Shown one piece after another: positions 1 through 7,581 of a DNA stretch of 64,000 nt. The stretch is from Myxococcaceae bacterium (GTDB lineage Bacteria; Myxococcota; Myxococcia; Myxococcales; Myxococcaceae). The notes below the pieces were generated by a model that searched no databases, had not been told where the DNA came from, and worked only from the letters and a program-made list of their open reading frames with translations. How positions within the stretch are numbered: the first letter of the stretch is position 1; every line of letters starts with the position of its first letter. Location of the stretch: the NCBI GenBank assembly GCA_016793095.1, contig JAEUJQ010000043.1, forward strand, positions 1 to 64,000. The letters run 5' to 3'. A program made the position numbers and the translations under genes.

Positions 1-512
1 CCTCCTGCACCTCGGCCGACCCGGCCTGGAGCTCCTCCTCCACGCTGCCCTTCAACTTCCGCGGCACCGTCGGCGCTCCCGTCTTCGTCCACGTCGACGA
101 CGACGTCGTCGCGGCTTCTCCCTTCTCCATCGCCGTCTCGCCCGTCACCGCTCCACCCAACGACACCTGCGCCACCGCCACCGCCCTCTCCCTCGCGGCC
201 TCCTCCACGGTGTCCCTCACCAACGCCGTGCACGACGACAGGCCCTGCACCCTGTACGACTCCCTCGCTGGTGACGTCGTCTTCTCCTTCACGCCCTCGG
301 TCACCGGTCCCTACTCCTTCGCGGAGACCTCGAGCGCCAACGTCGACATGTGGCTCAAGTCCTCCTGCGGCGCCACCACCTGCCTCGGCGAGGTCGGCGA
401 CCCGGAGGTCATCAGCACGACGCTCACCGCCGGCCAGACGTATTACCTCTTCGTCGAGTTCAACTACCCGGGCGGCACCGGTAACGTCACCGTCTCCGTC
501 ACGAGCCCGTAG
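1..512 (+). CDS. 3' end of a secreted repeat protein (5' truncated)
   Basis: The reading frame is open from base 3 to the stop at 510-512 (169 residues visible) and its start lies outside the window. The visible part is rich in Ser, Thr and Val and contains a unit beginning around NDTCATATAL followed by beta-strand-like sequence ending in YYLFVEFNYPGG. This resembles the pre-peptidase C-terminal type beta-sandwich units found in secreted myxobacterial proteins. The Cys pairs (CTLYD, SSCGATTC) fit an extracytoplasmic location. An internal GTG at 210 is not a convincing start, because equally good coding continues upstream. The stop codon directly abuts the stop of the convergent TPR gene. Function unknown. 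Confidence 0.75.
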   Translation, partial: SCTSADPAWSSSSTLPFNFRGTVGAPVFVHVDDDVVAASPFSIAVSPVTAPPNDTCATATALSLAASSTVSLTNAVHDDRPCTLYDSLAGDVVFSFTPSVTGPYSFAETSSANVDMWLKSSCGATTCLGEVGDPEVISTTLTAGQTYYLFVEFNYPGGTGNVTVSVTSP

Positions 513-1445
513 TCACCGAGCCGCGAGCTGCGCGCGAACGACCTTCAGCCGCGCCGGCACGCCGAGGTGCGTCGGGTTCAACGCGCGCGCGCGCTCGAAC
601 GCGGCGACGGCCTCCTCGAGGCGGCCCGCGGCGGCGTGGGCTTCGGCCTTGTCCACCCACGCATCGAACGACCGCGGAGTGAGCGCCAGCTGCCGCTCGC
701 TCGCCGCGAGCGCCTCCTCGGGGCGGTGCGCGCGGAGCCAGACGTTGGCCCCACGAAGCCAGACGAGCTCGGCGCCGCCCGCGCCCTGCTCGAGGGAACG
801 GGTGAAGGCTTCCCGTGCGAGGGCGCTCGCTTCGAGCGTCTCGAGGACGACGGCGGGACAGCCGGGCCACTGCACGGTGCGCGCCTCGTCGACGAAGAAG
901 GCGACCCACGTCGCCAGGGCGTCTGCCCGACCGAGGCGCTCGACGCTGCGCGCCCGTAGACAGCGGCAGCGGCTCACCGGGAAGCGCGCGGGGAGGCCGG
1001 CGTCGGAGAGCGCGCGGTCCCACGCGGTGACCGCCTCGGCGTCACGCCCTGCAAGTGAGAGGGCCTCGGCGCGCAGCACGAGCGCCTCGAGGTGGGCGGG
1101 CGACCTCGCGAGCGCCTGGTCGGCCAGCACCACCGTCGCCCCGGTCTGGCCCAGCTTCAGCGACGACGCGGCGGCGGCGACGAGCCTCTCGACGGTCGCG
1201 CCGCCGGTGTGCGCAGCGGCGACCAGCGCGTCCACCGCCTCGTCATGGCGGCCGAGCTTCGCCAGCACGTGGGCGCGGTCGCCCTGGGCGGCGGGGTGGT
1301 TCGGGTCGAGCGCCAGGCACTGCTCGAAGCAGTCGAGCGCGCGGCGGTAGTCGTCCTGCAGGTCGGAGTGCGTGTCGGCGCTCCACGACAGCTCCAACGC
1401 CGCGCGCCCCTGCTCGTACCAGTCCTGGGCAGCGCGCGGTTTCAC
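513..1445 (-). CDS. TPR-repeat protein
   Basis: A 310-residue protein made almost entirely of tetratricopeptide-like helical pairs, for example YRRALDCFEQCLALDPNHP near residues 29-47 and LEEAVAAFERARALNPTH near the C-terminus. No signal peptide or membrane helix is visible, so it is probably cytoplasmic. The GTG start lies one base after the stop of the upstream phosphatase gene (TGA-G-GTG), so the two are probably translationally coupled. TPR proteins are protein-interaction scaffolds; the partner cannot be read from the sequence, though the coupled phosphatase is a candidate. Confidence 0.85.
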   Translation of the reverse strand: MKPRAAQDWYEQGRAALELSWSADTHSDLQDDYRRALDCFEQCLALDPNHPAAQGDRAHVLAKLGRHDEAVDALVAAAHTGGATVERLVAAAASSLKLGQTGATVVLADQALARSPAHLEALVLRAEALSLAGRDAEAVTAWDRALSDAGLPARFPVSRCRCLRARSVERLGRADALATWVAFFVDEARTVQWPGCPAVVLETLEASALAREAFTRSLEQGAGGAELVWLRGANVWLRAHRPEEALAASERQLALTPRSFDAWVDKAEAHAAAGRLEEAVAAFERARALNPTHLGVPARLKVVRAQLAAR

Positions 1446-1446
1446 C

Positions 1447-2127
1447 TCACCTGGGATAGCCGGCGATCTTGCCCGCGGAGAGGTCGGCGCCGAACTGGAG
1501 GATGAAATCGACCTGGTCCGGGAACTTGAGGCCGAAGGCGCTGGCCTCGGCGAGGGCCTTCTCGGGCGGCCACTTCTCGACGGCCATGCGGTAGCAGGCG
1601 ACGGCGACGCCGGTGCGGCCCTTGCCCGCCTGGCAGTGCACGTAGCAGGGCTGGTTCTTCGGCTCGGTGGCGAAGTCGAGGAAGCGCTTCATCTCGTCCG
1701 TCGTCGGAGCGTTGTTGTCGAGGATGCCGATGTTCAGCACCGCGAGGCCCGCCTTCCGGCCCTCGGTGAGGTCCTTCGTCCCTTCGAGCGTCAAATCGAT
1801 GAGGCTCTTGACGCCCTGCTGCTTGAGCTTCTCGTAGCCCTTCGGGTCGTCGATGCGGCTGCCGCGCACGAGGCCGGGAGAGACGCGGAACTCGTAGTTC
1901 GAGACCGGGTAGCGCAGCCCGAAGAGCCCCGCGACGCCGACCGCCTCTCCGCCGAACGTCGAGACGCCGTTCTTCAGGTCCTTCCACACCTCGCGACCGT
2001 CGCCGCTCTTGAGGGCGGCGGCGAGCTCCTTCGCGTCGGCCTTCACATCCTTCGCGAAGTCCTTGAGGCCCTCTTTGATGCGCGAGGCGGTTGAGCGGGG
2101 AGCATCGTTCGTTATGCGCGCGACCAT
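1447..2127 (-). CDS. Dual-specificity/tyrosine protein phosphatase
   Basis: 226 residues with the Cys-based phosphatase signature HCQAGKGRTG (Cys165 nucleophile, Arg171 phosphate binding). Asp137 in NIGILDNNAP is a plausible general acid. The N-terminal 70 residues are charged and helical, then a short hydrophobic stretch precedes the catalytic domain. The ATG at 2127 is preferred over upstream in-frame starts because AGGAG lies 8 bases before it and the upstream residues look non-coding. It is coupled to the TPR gene downstream. Expected to dephosphorylate Tyr or Ser/Thr phosphoproteins, or possibly phosphoinositides; the substrate is unknown. Confidence 0.85.
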   Translation of the reverse strand: MVARITNDAPRSTASRIKEGLKDFAKDVKADAKELAAALKSGDGREVWKDLKNGVSTFGGEAVGVAGLFGLRYPVSNYEFRVSPGLVRGSRIDDPKGYEKLKQQGVKSLIDLTLEGTKDLTEGRKAGLAVLNIGILDNNAPTTDEMKRFLDFATEPKNQPCYVHCQAGKGRTGVAVACYRMAVEKWPPEKALAEASAFGLKFPDQVDFILQFGADLSAGKIAGYPR

Positions 2128-2273
2128 GTTCAGGGCTCCTGACGCTGGGACCTTCAGACTCGCGCATCTCCACCCCCCTCTCAAGGACGCAGGAGTTGCG
2201 CCGACACCCCGCCGCGTCGGCGGAGGGCCATGGCGCGGTTGCTGCACCGTCGTCTTCCGTCAGGAGGCGAGTC

Positions 2274-2585
2274 ATGGACTTCTTCGACGTGCACGCGCAC
2301 GCGTTGCTGTTGTTGTTCGGCCTCGCGGTGTTTCCCCGCATCACGCTCCTCTTCGTCGGAGGGCCGTTCGGCGTCCTCCACTGGCTCGGCTGGGTGTTTG
2401 CGCCCCATCTGCTCGTCGCCATCATCGCGACCACGCGCTACTGGGACACGAACCCGGTGCTCTGCGTCATCGCGTGGTTCATCGCCTTCGCAGGCACGGG
2501 TGGTGAGGGCTCGGCTGCGCGGCGGGGCGTGCGGTGGCGCCGGAAGGTCGTGGTGCACCGCACAGCGGAGCCGCACCACGCGTGA
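2274..2585 (+). CDS. Small integral membrane protein
   Basis: 103 residues. The ATG at 2274 follows a good ribosome binding site (AGGAGG, 5-6 bases upstream). The sequence shows about three hydrophobic segments (HALLLLFGLAVFPRITLLFV, WLGWVFAPHLLVAIIA, VLCVIAWFIAFAG) and a basic Arg/Lys-rich C-terminal tail that should be cytoplasmic. Similar small proteins of unknown function occur widely in bacteria. It is divergent from the phosphatase gene and convergent with the threonine aldolase gene. Confidence 0.75.
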   Translation: MDFFDVHAHALLLLFGLAVFPRITLLFVGGPFGVLHWLGWVFAPHLLVAIIATTRYWDTNPVLCVIAWFIAFAGTGGEGSAARRGVRWRRKVVVHRTAEPHHA

Positions 2586-2626
2586 AGGCGAGCGGGCAGT
2601 CGATCTCACCAGCTCGAGTTCGTCGC

Positions 2627-3646
2627 CTACGCGGACCTGGGCGACGTGAGTGAGTGGATGACCCGCGCCGCGTACTCGACGTCGTCACGCGAGACGTCGA
2701 GGTGCACCACGAGCCGCACCCGCTCGGCGCCCGAGGCGAGCACGCCGTGCTCCGCCAGCCGCGCGACGAAGCCCGTCGTCAACGTGGGCGCGAGGTCGAG
2801 CCACACCATGTTCGTCTGCACCGGCAGGACCGTGACGCCCGCGAGCCCGGCGAGCCGCGAGGCCAGGTGCGCGGCGTTCGCGTGGTCGTCGGCAAGCCGC
2901 GCGACGTGATGTTCGAGCGCGTACAGCCCGGCCGCCGCCAGCACGCCCGCCTGCCGCATGCCGCCGCCGAGCGTCTTCCGCCAGCGCCGCGCTTCGTCGA
3001 TGAAGGGCCGCTCGCCGAGCAGCAGCGAGCCCACCGGCGCGCCGAGCCCCTTCGAGAGGCACAGGCTCACGGAGTCGAACGGCGCCGAGAGCTGCGCCTC
3101 GGACCGTCCGGTCTTCACCACCGCGTTCATCAGCCGGGCGCCGTCGAGGTGCGTGGCGAGGCCGTGCTGCTTCGCCACCGCGCACGCTGCTTCCAGCCGC
3201 TCCTGGGGCACCACCTTGCCGTCGAGCGTGTTCTCGAGCGCGAGCAGGCGCGTGCGGGCGAAGTGCAGGTCCTTCGGCTTGATGGCGCGGCGCACCACGC
3301 TGGCGTCGAGGGAGCCGTCTGCCTCGTTCGGCAGCGCGTGCGAGTGAATGGAGCCGAGCGCCGCAACGCCCCCGCCCTCGTGCAGGAAGGTGTGAGCGTC
3401 GGCGCCGACCAGCACTTCGTCACCGCGCTGGCACCACGTCAGCATCGCGGCGAGGTTCGACTGGGTGCCCGAGGGAAAGAAGAGGGCCGCCTCGAAGTCG
3501 AAGCGCTCCGCCGCCACGGCCTGGAGCCGGTTCACCGTCGGGTCATCGCCCCACACGTCGTCGCCGACCTCGGCCTCGGCCATCACCTTCCGCATCGCCG
3601 CGGTCGGACGGGTGACGGTGTCGCTGCGCAGGTCGACGAGGCGCAC
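2627..3646 (-). CDS. ltaE: Low-specificity L-threonine aldolase
   Basis: A PLP-dependent fold-type I enzyme that cleaves L-threonine or allo-threonine to glycine and acetaldehyde. The N-terminus VDLRSDTVTRPT, the GDDVWGDDPTVNRL segment, HLDGARLMNAVV (PLP-binding Asp, substrate Arg) and SLCLSKGLGAPVGS (PLP Schiff-base Lys) are all diagnostic. The GTG at 3646 gives 339 residues, the normal family length; in-frame sequence further upstream overlaps the preceding gene. It starts 5 bases after the stop of the upstream lipoprotein gene, so it is probably the last gene of a short operon with two exported proteins, which has no evident metabolic logic. Confidence 0.93.
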   Translation of the reverse strand: MRLVDLRSDTVTRPTAAMRKVMAEAEVGDDVWGDDPTVNRLQAVAAERFDFEAALFFPSGTQSNLAAMLTWCQRGDEVLVGADAHTFLHEGGGVAALGSIHSHALPNEADGSLDASVVRRAIKPKDLHFARTRLLALENTLDGKVVPQERLEAACAVAKQHGLATHLDGARLMNAVVKTGRSEAQLSAPFDSVSLCLSKGLGAPVGSLLLGERPFIDEARRWRKTLGGGMRQAGVLAAAGLYALEHHVARLADDHANAAHLASRLAGLAGVTVLPVQTNMVWLDLAPTLTTGFVARLAEHGVLASGAERVRLVVHLDVSRDDVEYAARVIHSLTSPRSA

Positions 3647-3651
3647 GTCGG

Positions 3652-4245
3652 TCAGTCCACGAGGCCGATCTTCTCGTCCTGGTCCTGCTCGGTGAGCTGC
3701 GGCTGCGGCAGCGTGTCCAGCACCGGCCTCAGCACGTTCATCGCCGGCGCGACGTACGGCTCGACCTCGGGGCCCAGCTCGCCCACGTACGTCTTCGTCA
3801 CCTCGACGAGCAGGCTGTCCTTCGTGGGGAAGCTGCCTCCCGCCTCGGCCGTCCACGCCTCCCGGCCGTCCCCGCAGCGCTTGAGCGAGCCCTTCACCTC
3901 AATCTCGAAGCCGTCGCCCTTCCTGGTGAGCGCTGGCGAGAGGAGGAGGACTCCCTCGATGGCGTCCTCACCGCCGCACAGCGACGAGAGGTCGGGCGCG
4001 GCGGCGGCGAACTTCTCCTGCTTCACGAGGAAGTCGCGCTTCATGTTGACGTAGCGGCGCGCGATGCGGGCGAAGAGCTCGCCGGCCTTCTCCTGGCCGT
4101 CGGGGAGCGGCTGGACCAGCACCACCAGGCGCTTCACCTTCGAGCGGTCGGTCGCGGCCCAGTCGTCGCGCACGGTGGAGCGCCTGACGATGGAGCAGCC
4201 GGACAGGAGGGCGAGGACGACCACGGGAGCGAGTGCGCGCGTCAT
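3652..4245 (-). CDS. Lipoprotein, MXAN_6521/LA_1396-like
   Basis: 197 residues with a lipoprotein signal (VVVLALLSGC, Cys17 as lipidation site). The mature part contains KRLVVLVQPLPDG and RRYVNMKRDFLVKQE, which I associate with a lipoprotein family named after Myxococcus MXAN_6521 and Leptospira LA_1396; that assignment is from memory and unverified. Cys90 and Cys123 could form a disulphide. The function of the family is unknown. It lies between another exported protein and ltaE, all on the minus strand. Confidence 0.8.
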   Translation of the reverse strand: MTRALAPVVVLALLSGCSIVRRSTVRDDWAATDRSKVKRLVVLVQPLPDGQEKAGELFARIARRYVNMKRDFLVKQEKFAAAAPDLSSLCGGEDAIEGVLLLSPALTRKGDGFEIEVKGSLKRCGDGREAWTAEAGGSFPTKDSLLVEVTKTYVGELGPEVEPYVAPAMNVLRPVLDTLPQPQLTEQDQDEKIGLVD

Positions 4246-4305
4246 GCGTGACGACCTACTCCGACAGCGCCGCCTCGCGGAACGGCATTCGCGCCGCAGT
4301 GAGCG

Positions 4306-4875
4306 CTACTTGAGCGCCTGCGTGGGCAGGTCCTTGTCCAGCATGGCCTTCGCGAGCTCGAGCAGCTTGCCGCGCGCGGGCTTCACGTCGAAGGAGCCCG
4401 AGGGCAGCCAGCGGCCGCCAGGCTTGCCCAGCATGAAGACGACCTGGTTGCACTTGAAGCTCAGCACGCCCTCGACGGTGTCCACCCCGGCCTGCGCCTG
4501 GAACGAGACGTCGGGTGTGAAGTTGCAGCGCGAGACGTCCTGCTCGAAGCGGTACGACTTGTCGTCGTAGAGGAGCCCGCGCAGGGTGGCGAGCTCGGGG
4601 GCGCCCAGCTCTTTGCCCGCAGCCTCGCGCACCCAGTCGCTGCCGATGGCCTTCGTCGGGTCGGGGCGCACACCCCCGCTCGAGGCGACGCGCCACGCCT
4701 GCACCTTCGTCGCGGTCGTCCACACCTCGAGCACCTTCTCCGACAGGTTCTCCTGCACCTTCGGCATCGGGCTCGTCGGTGGAGGAGGCGGTGGTGGCGG
4801 CGGGGCCTTCTTCTTCTTCGGGGCGGCGACGGCGAGAGAAGCGACGGCGAGAGCGACGGCGACGGTGGAGCGCAT
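4306..4875 (-). CDS. Secreted protein with Lys/Pro-rich neck
   Basis: 189 residues from the ATG at 4875, which gives a clean signal peptide (STVAVALAVASLAVA) followed by a KKKK run, a run of about ten prolines and then a globular domain. The domain has two Cys (CNFTPD and FKCNQV) that may pair. The frame is open further upstream, but those residues do not look like coding sequence. No known domain recognised. It precedes the lipoprotein at 3652-4245 by 60 bases on the same strand. Confidence 0.75.
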   Translation of the reverse strand: MRSTVAVALAVASLAVAAPKKKKAPPPPPPPPPTSPMPKVQENLSEKVLEVWTTATKVQAWRVASSGGVRPDPTKAIGSDWVREAAGKELGAPELATLRGLLYDDKSYRFEQDVSRCNFTPDVSFQAQAGVDTVEGVLSFKCNQVVFMLGKPGGRWLPSGSFDVKPARGKLLELAKAMLDKDLPTQALK

Positions 4876-5231
4876 GGCGCTGCGGACTATCACACGAGCG
4901 CGTTCATTCACGTCACGGGCCGATGACGAGGGGCACGCGTTCGGGTGGCCCGCAGAGAGGCTGGATGAGCACGGAGGCTTCGAGCGCTGGCGCGGTGAGG
5001 AGTCTGCGCTGCCGAAGAGACCGGTGCGGCCACGCGCCGGGAGGCAGCAGTCCATCCTGACAGTGGCTCAGTCGACGCGCTCCGCCACCTCGATCACCAG
5101 GCTGCAGGGCGGCGGTGCAGGCGACTGCTGCTCCGGGGTGCCCGAGCCGTACGCCCTCGCTCGTGCTCACCTCCACTTCTTCACCGAGGCTCTCATCGGC
5201 TCGCCGACGACTGCGTGGCAAGCTGACGCAC
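4876..5231. other. 356-base divergent intergenic region
   Basis: It lies between the minus-strand secreted protein and the plus-strand Rieske gene and should hold both promoters, but no convincing -35/-10 pair stands out. A minus-strand frame of 110 codons (4913-5245) is open, and its two ends have the GC-rich third positions of local genes, whereas its middle does not. A second minus frame (5068-5166) ends in a protein-like tail (CSLVIEVAERVD). The shift between frames could mark a decayed small gene. I do not call it as a gene. Confidence 0.35.
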
Positions 5232-5693
5232 ATGACGAGTCCCACGCGACGTGACGTGCTGGTGTTCGGTGGTTCCGCAACGGCGCTCGGGCTGTCGGGC
5301 TGCGCGATTCTGCGGGGCGGGGCTGTTCACCCGCAGTGGGAGCGGTCGAAGGCGTCGCTCGAGGGCACGGTGCTGAAGTTGTCGCTCGACGAGGTGCGGC
5401 GGGTCGGTGAAGGGCGGGTGCTGGAGGCGAAGCTCGAGCCCCAGTTCAAGGACCTGCTCTTCAGTCCGCAGGCGGACGGCACGGTGCTGGTGGTGACGGC
5501 GGCGTGCACGCACAACGCCTGCACGGTGGACTTCAAGCCCTCGGCGAAGGCGTGGGAGTGCCCCTGCCACGACTCGCTCTTCTCGCTCGACGGCGCGGTG
5601 AAGAAGGGCCCGGCGAAGAAGGCGCTGCTGGTGCCGGCCTCCCGCGTCGAGGAGGACCGCCTCGTGGTGGACCTCGCCCTGCTGAAGCGCTGA
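5232..5693 (+). CDS. Rieske 2Fe-2S protein, TAT/lipoprotein signal
   Basis: 153 residues. The N-terminus has a twin-arginine signal (TRRDVLVFG) ending in a lipobox (LGLSGC, Cys24). The C-terminal domain carries the full high-potential Rieske signature: CTHNAC (ligands Cys92 and His94, disulphide Cys97) and CPCHDSLF (ligands Cys110 and His113, disulphide Cys112). It therefore binds a 2Fe-2S cluster and is exported folded. No cytochrome b or oxygenase gene is adjacent, so its electron partner is unknown. The ATG at 5232 is chosen because it places the RR motif at residues 6-7. Its stop is 6 bases from that of the convergent Cys-repeat gene. Confidence 0.9.
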   Translation: MTSPTRRDVLVFGGSATALGLSGCAILRGGAVHPQWERSKASLEGTVLKLSLDEVRRVGEGRVLEAKLEPQFKDLLFSPQADGTVLVVTAACTHNACTVDFKPSAKAWECPCHDSLFSLDGAVKKGPAKKALLVPASRVEEDRLVVDLALLKR

Positions 5694-5699
5694 GGTTGG

Positions 5700-6176
5700 T
5701 CACTTCGCGGTGAGGCCGAAGCGCCACGCGTCGGACTGCACCAGGCGCACCGGCGGCGGCGGGCCACAGCGGAAGGCCTGCCGGGACAGCTCGAGGCCCC
5801 GCGAGTCGCGAGCCACGAGGTCGGTGCCCTCGCAGCGGCTCGACATGCACGCGGGCGAGAACGAGACGCGGCTGAAGACGACGCCGTATGCGTCGCGACG
5901 CACGAGATCGGCGCCCTCGCACCGCGACGTCACGCACGTGGGCGAGAAGCGCTGGCGGCGGTGCTCGACGCGGCTCGAGCTCTCGCGCGACACCAGGTCC
6001 GGTCCCTCGCACGAGGTGACGAGGCAGGCGCTCGGACGGCGCGACACCTCACGGTGGTCGTGGTCGCGCACCACGAGGTCCGGCCCTTCGCAGCGCGACG
6101 TCGTCGGCGCGACGGTGAGAACCGGCGTCGGCACCGGCATGCAGGCGAGGCTGAGGGCGGCGAGCGTGGTGAGCAT
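5700..6176 (-). CDS. Lipoprotein with four Cys-containing tandem repeats
   Basis: 158 residues. The ATG at 6176 gives a short lipoprotein signal (LAALSLAC, Cys12). The mature chain is four consecutive repeats of about 28 residues, each with a core like SRCEGxDLVxRD followed by a basic, Ser-rich stretch and a second Cys (variants CEGPDLV, CEGPDLV, CEGADLV, CEGTDLV). Each repeat could form one disulphide-closed module. The pattern matches no repeat family I know. No operon partner; it is convergent with the Rieske gene. Confidence 0.75.
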   Translation of the reverse strand: MLTTLAALSLACMPVPTPVLTVAPTTSRCEGPDLVVRDHDHREVSRRPSACLVTSCEGPDLVSRESSSRVEHRRQRFSPTCVTSRCEGADLVRRDAYGVVFSRVSFSPACMSSRCEGTDLVARDSRGLELSRQAFRCGPPPPVRLVQSDAWRFGLTAK

Positions 6177-6372
6177 GGCGCTTTCAACGGGCGGCACGGG
6201 GCACGGATCTACCCGGCAAGTCACCGGAATCATTCAGTGCGCTCCTCGCGCAACCCCACGCAACTCCTCGACACCGTGTACGACAATGTCGGTACGCCGC
6301 CGGTGATCCGTTGCACAGCCGCCGGTGTAGAAGTGTCGCTCCAACAGAACTCGCTCTGGACACCCACCGCCC

Positions 6373-7383
6373 ATGCCCTCGCCCATCTCGAACTCCATCG
6401 CCCGCGTGCTCCGTGACACGAAGATCAGCAACAGCGAGGTGAACAGCCTCATCAGCGAGGCGCGGCGCAACCTGACGCCCGAGGTGAAGGCCGAGCTGAA
6501 CACGCTGCTGCAGCAGCACGGCGACAAGTTCTCGAACGGCGGCAAGCGGGACCTGCAGCGGTTCCTGGGCACGACGAACGTCATCACGCCGCCGTCGCCG
6601 CAGCCGCCGCCTCCGCCGCCGACGCCGAAGGACCTGGCGGACCCGGCGGTGCTGAACAAGCACACCACGGACACGACGTGGAAGCCGGTGCAGGACGGCA
6701 AGCTGTTCGTCGACAGCATCAGCTACGACGACGTGGTGCAGGGCAGCATCGGCGACTGCTACCTCGCGGCGGCGCTCTCGTCGGTCGCGCACGCGAACCC
6801 CGACGCCATCAAGAACGCCATCAAGGACAATGGCGACAACACGTACACGGTGCGCTTCTTCGAGTACGGGCGTGAGGTGAAGGTGACGGTGGACGGCGAC
6901 CTCGCGCAGAGCTCGATGGGCACGCAGCGCTACGCGAAGTCGCGGCAGGGCAACGAGATGTGGGTGGGCCTGCTCGAGAAGGCGTACGCGCAGTGGAAGG
7001 GTGGCTACGAGGCCATCGGCAACGGCGGGCACGCGAGCGCGGTGATGACGGCGCTGACCGGCAAGAGCACCTCGTGGAGCTCGTCCACCGGCAACCTCGA
7101 CGTGCTGTACCAGAGCGTGAAGCGCGGGGCTGACGGGAAGAAGCCGATGGCGGCGCCCACGCACGGCAAGGACTCGGGCGTCGACTACAACGGCACCGGC
7201 GTCTACGCGTGGCACATGTACACGGTGCTCGGCGCGGTCGAAGAGAACGGGCAGAAGTACATCCAGCTGCGCAACCCGTGGGGGCGGTCGGAGCACGGCA
7301 GCGATGGCAAGGACGACGGCATCTTCAAGATGAAGCTCGAGGACTTCGGCAAGCTCTACCAGGGCGTGAACATCGGGTACTGA
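6373..7383 (+). CDS. Calpain-like C2 family cysteine protease
   Basis: 336 residues. The catalytic triad of papain-fold C2 proteases is complete: QGSIGDCYLAAALSSVA (oxyanion Gln123, nucleophile Cys129), YAWHMYTVLG (His281) and LRNPWG (Asn301). An N-terminal helical region (residues 1-66, with DTKISNSEV and GDKFSNGG segments loosely like EF-hand loops) is linked by a Pro-rich stretch (about residues 72-86). No signal peptide is seen, so it acts inside the cell or leaves by a non-Sec route. Bacterial calpain-like proteases are poorly characterised. A direct-repeat region separates it from the beta-helix gene downstream. Confidence 0.9.
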   Translation: MPSPISNSIARVLRDTKISNSEVNSLISEARRNLTPEVKAELNTLLQQHGDKFSNGGKRDLQRFLGTTNVITPPSPQPPPPPPTPKDLADPAVLNKHTTDTTWKPVQDGKLFVDSISYDDVVQGSIGDCYLAAALSSVAHANPDAIKNAIKDNGDNTYTVRFFEYGREVKVTVDGDLAQSSMGTQRYAKSRQGNEMWVGLLEKAYAQWKGGYEAIGNGGHASAVMTALTGKSTSWSSSTGNLDVLYQSVKRGADGKKPMAAPTHGKDSGVDYNGTGVYAWHMYTVLGAVEENGQKYIQLRNPWGRSEHGSDGKDDGIFKMKLEDFGKLYQGVNIGY

Positions 7384-7385
7384 CC

Positions 7386-7468
7386 GTGAGGGCGGAGTCG
7401 ACGAGGCGAACGTCACCTCGTCACCTGAGGCCGAGGAGCGCAGGCCGAACGAAGGCGAAGTCGAACCG
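7386..7468. repeat. 83-bp direct repeat, copy 1
   Basis: This starts 2 bases after the calpain gene stop and is nearly identical to copy 2 (7493-7575), offset by 107 bases. The copies differ only at 7408-7411 (GAAC here, CTTC in copy 2). A 24-base spacer separates them. Confidence 0.9.
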
Positions 7469-7492
7469 GGAAGCCGTGAGACGAAGCCGAGA

Positions 7493-7575
7493 GTGAGGGC
7501 GGAGTCGACGAGGCCTTCGTCACCTCGTCACCTGAGGCCGAGGAGCGCAGGCCGAACGAAGGCGAAGTCGAACCG
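7493..7575. repeat. 83-bp direct repeat, copy 2
   Basis: The second copy ends 6 bases before the start of the beta-helix gene. Its variant CTTC at 7515-7518 creates a perfect 8-bp inverted repeat, GCCTTCGT (7513-7520) with ACGAAGGC (7556-7563), which copy 1 cannot form. The hairpin would lie in the leader of the beta-helix gene. Function unknown; possible roles are terminator or attenuator, or simply a dispersed intergenic repeat. Confidence 0.85.
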
Positions 7576-7581
7576 AGAAAT

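Noticed and set aside
2586-2628. AGGCGA/TCGCCT inverted repeat as terminator between convergent genes
   Set aside because: The arms are only 6 bp with a 31-base loop, which is not convincing.
4913-5245. 110-codon minus-strand frame between two exported-protein genes
   Set aside because: The middle part lacks normal codon bias, there is no domain, and it overlaps the Rieske start; kept only as a possible decayed gene.
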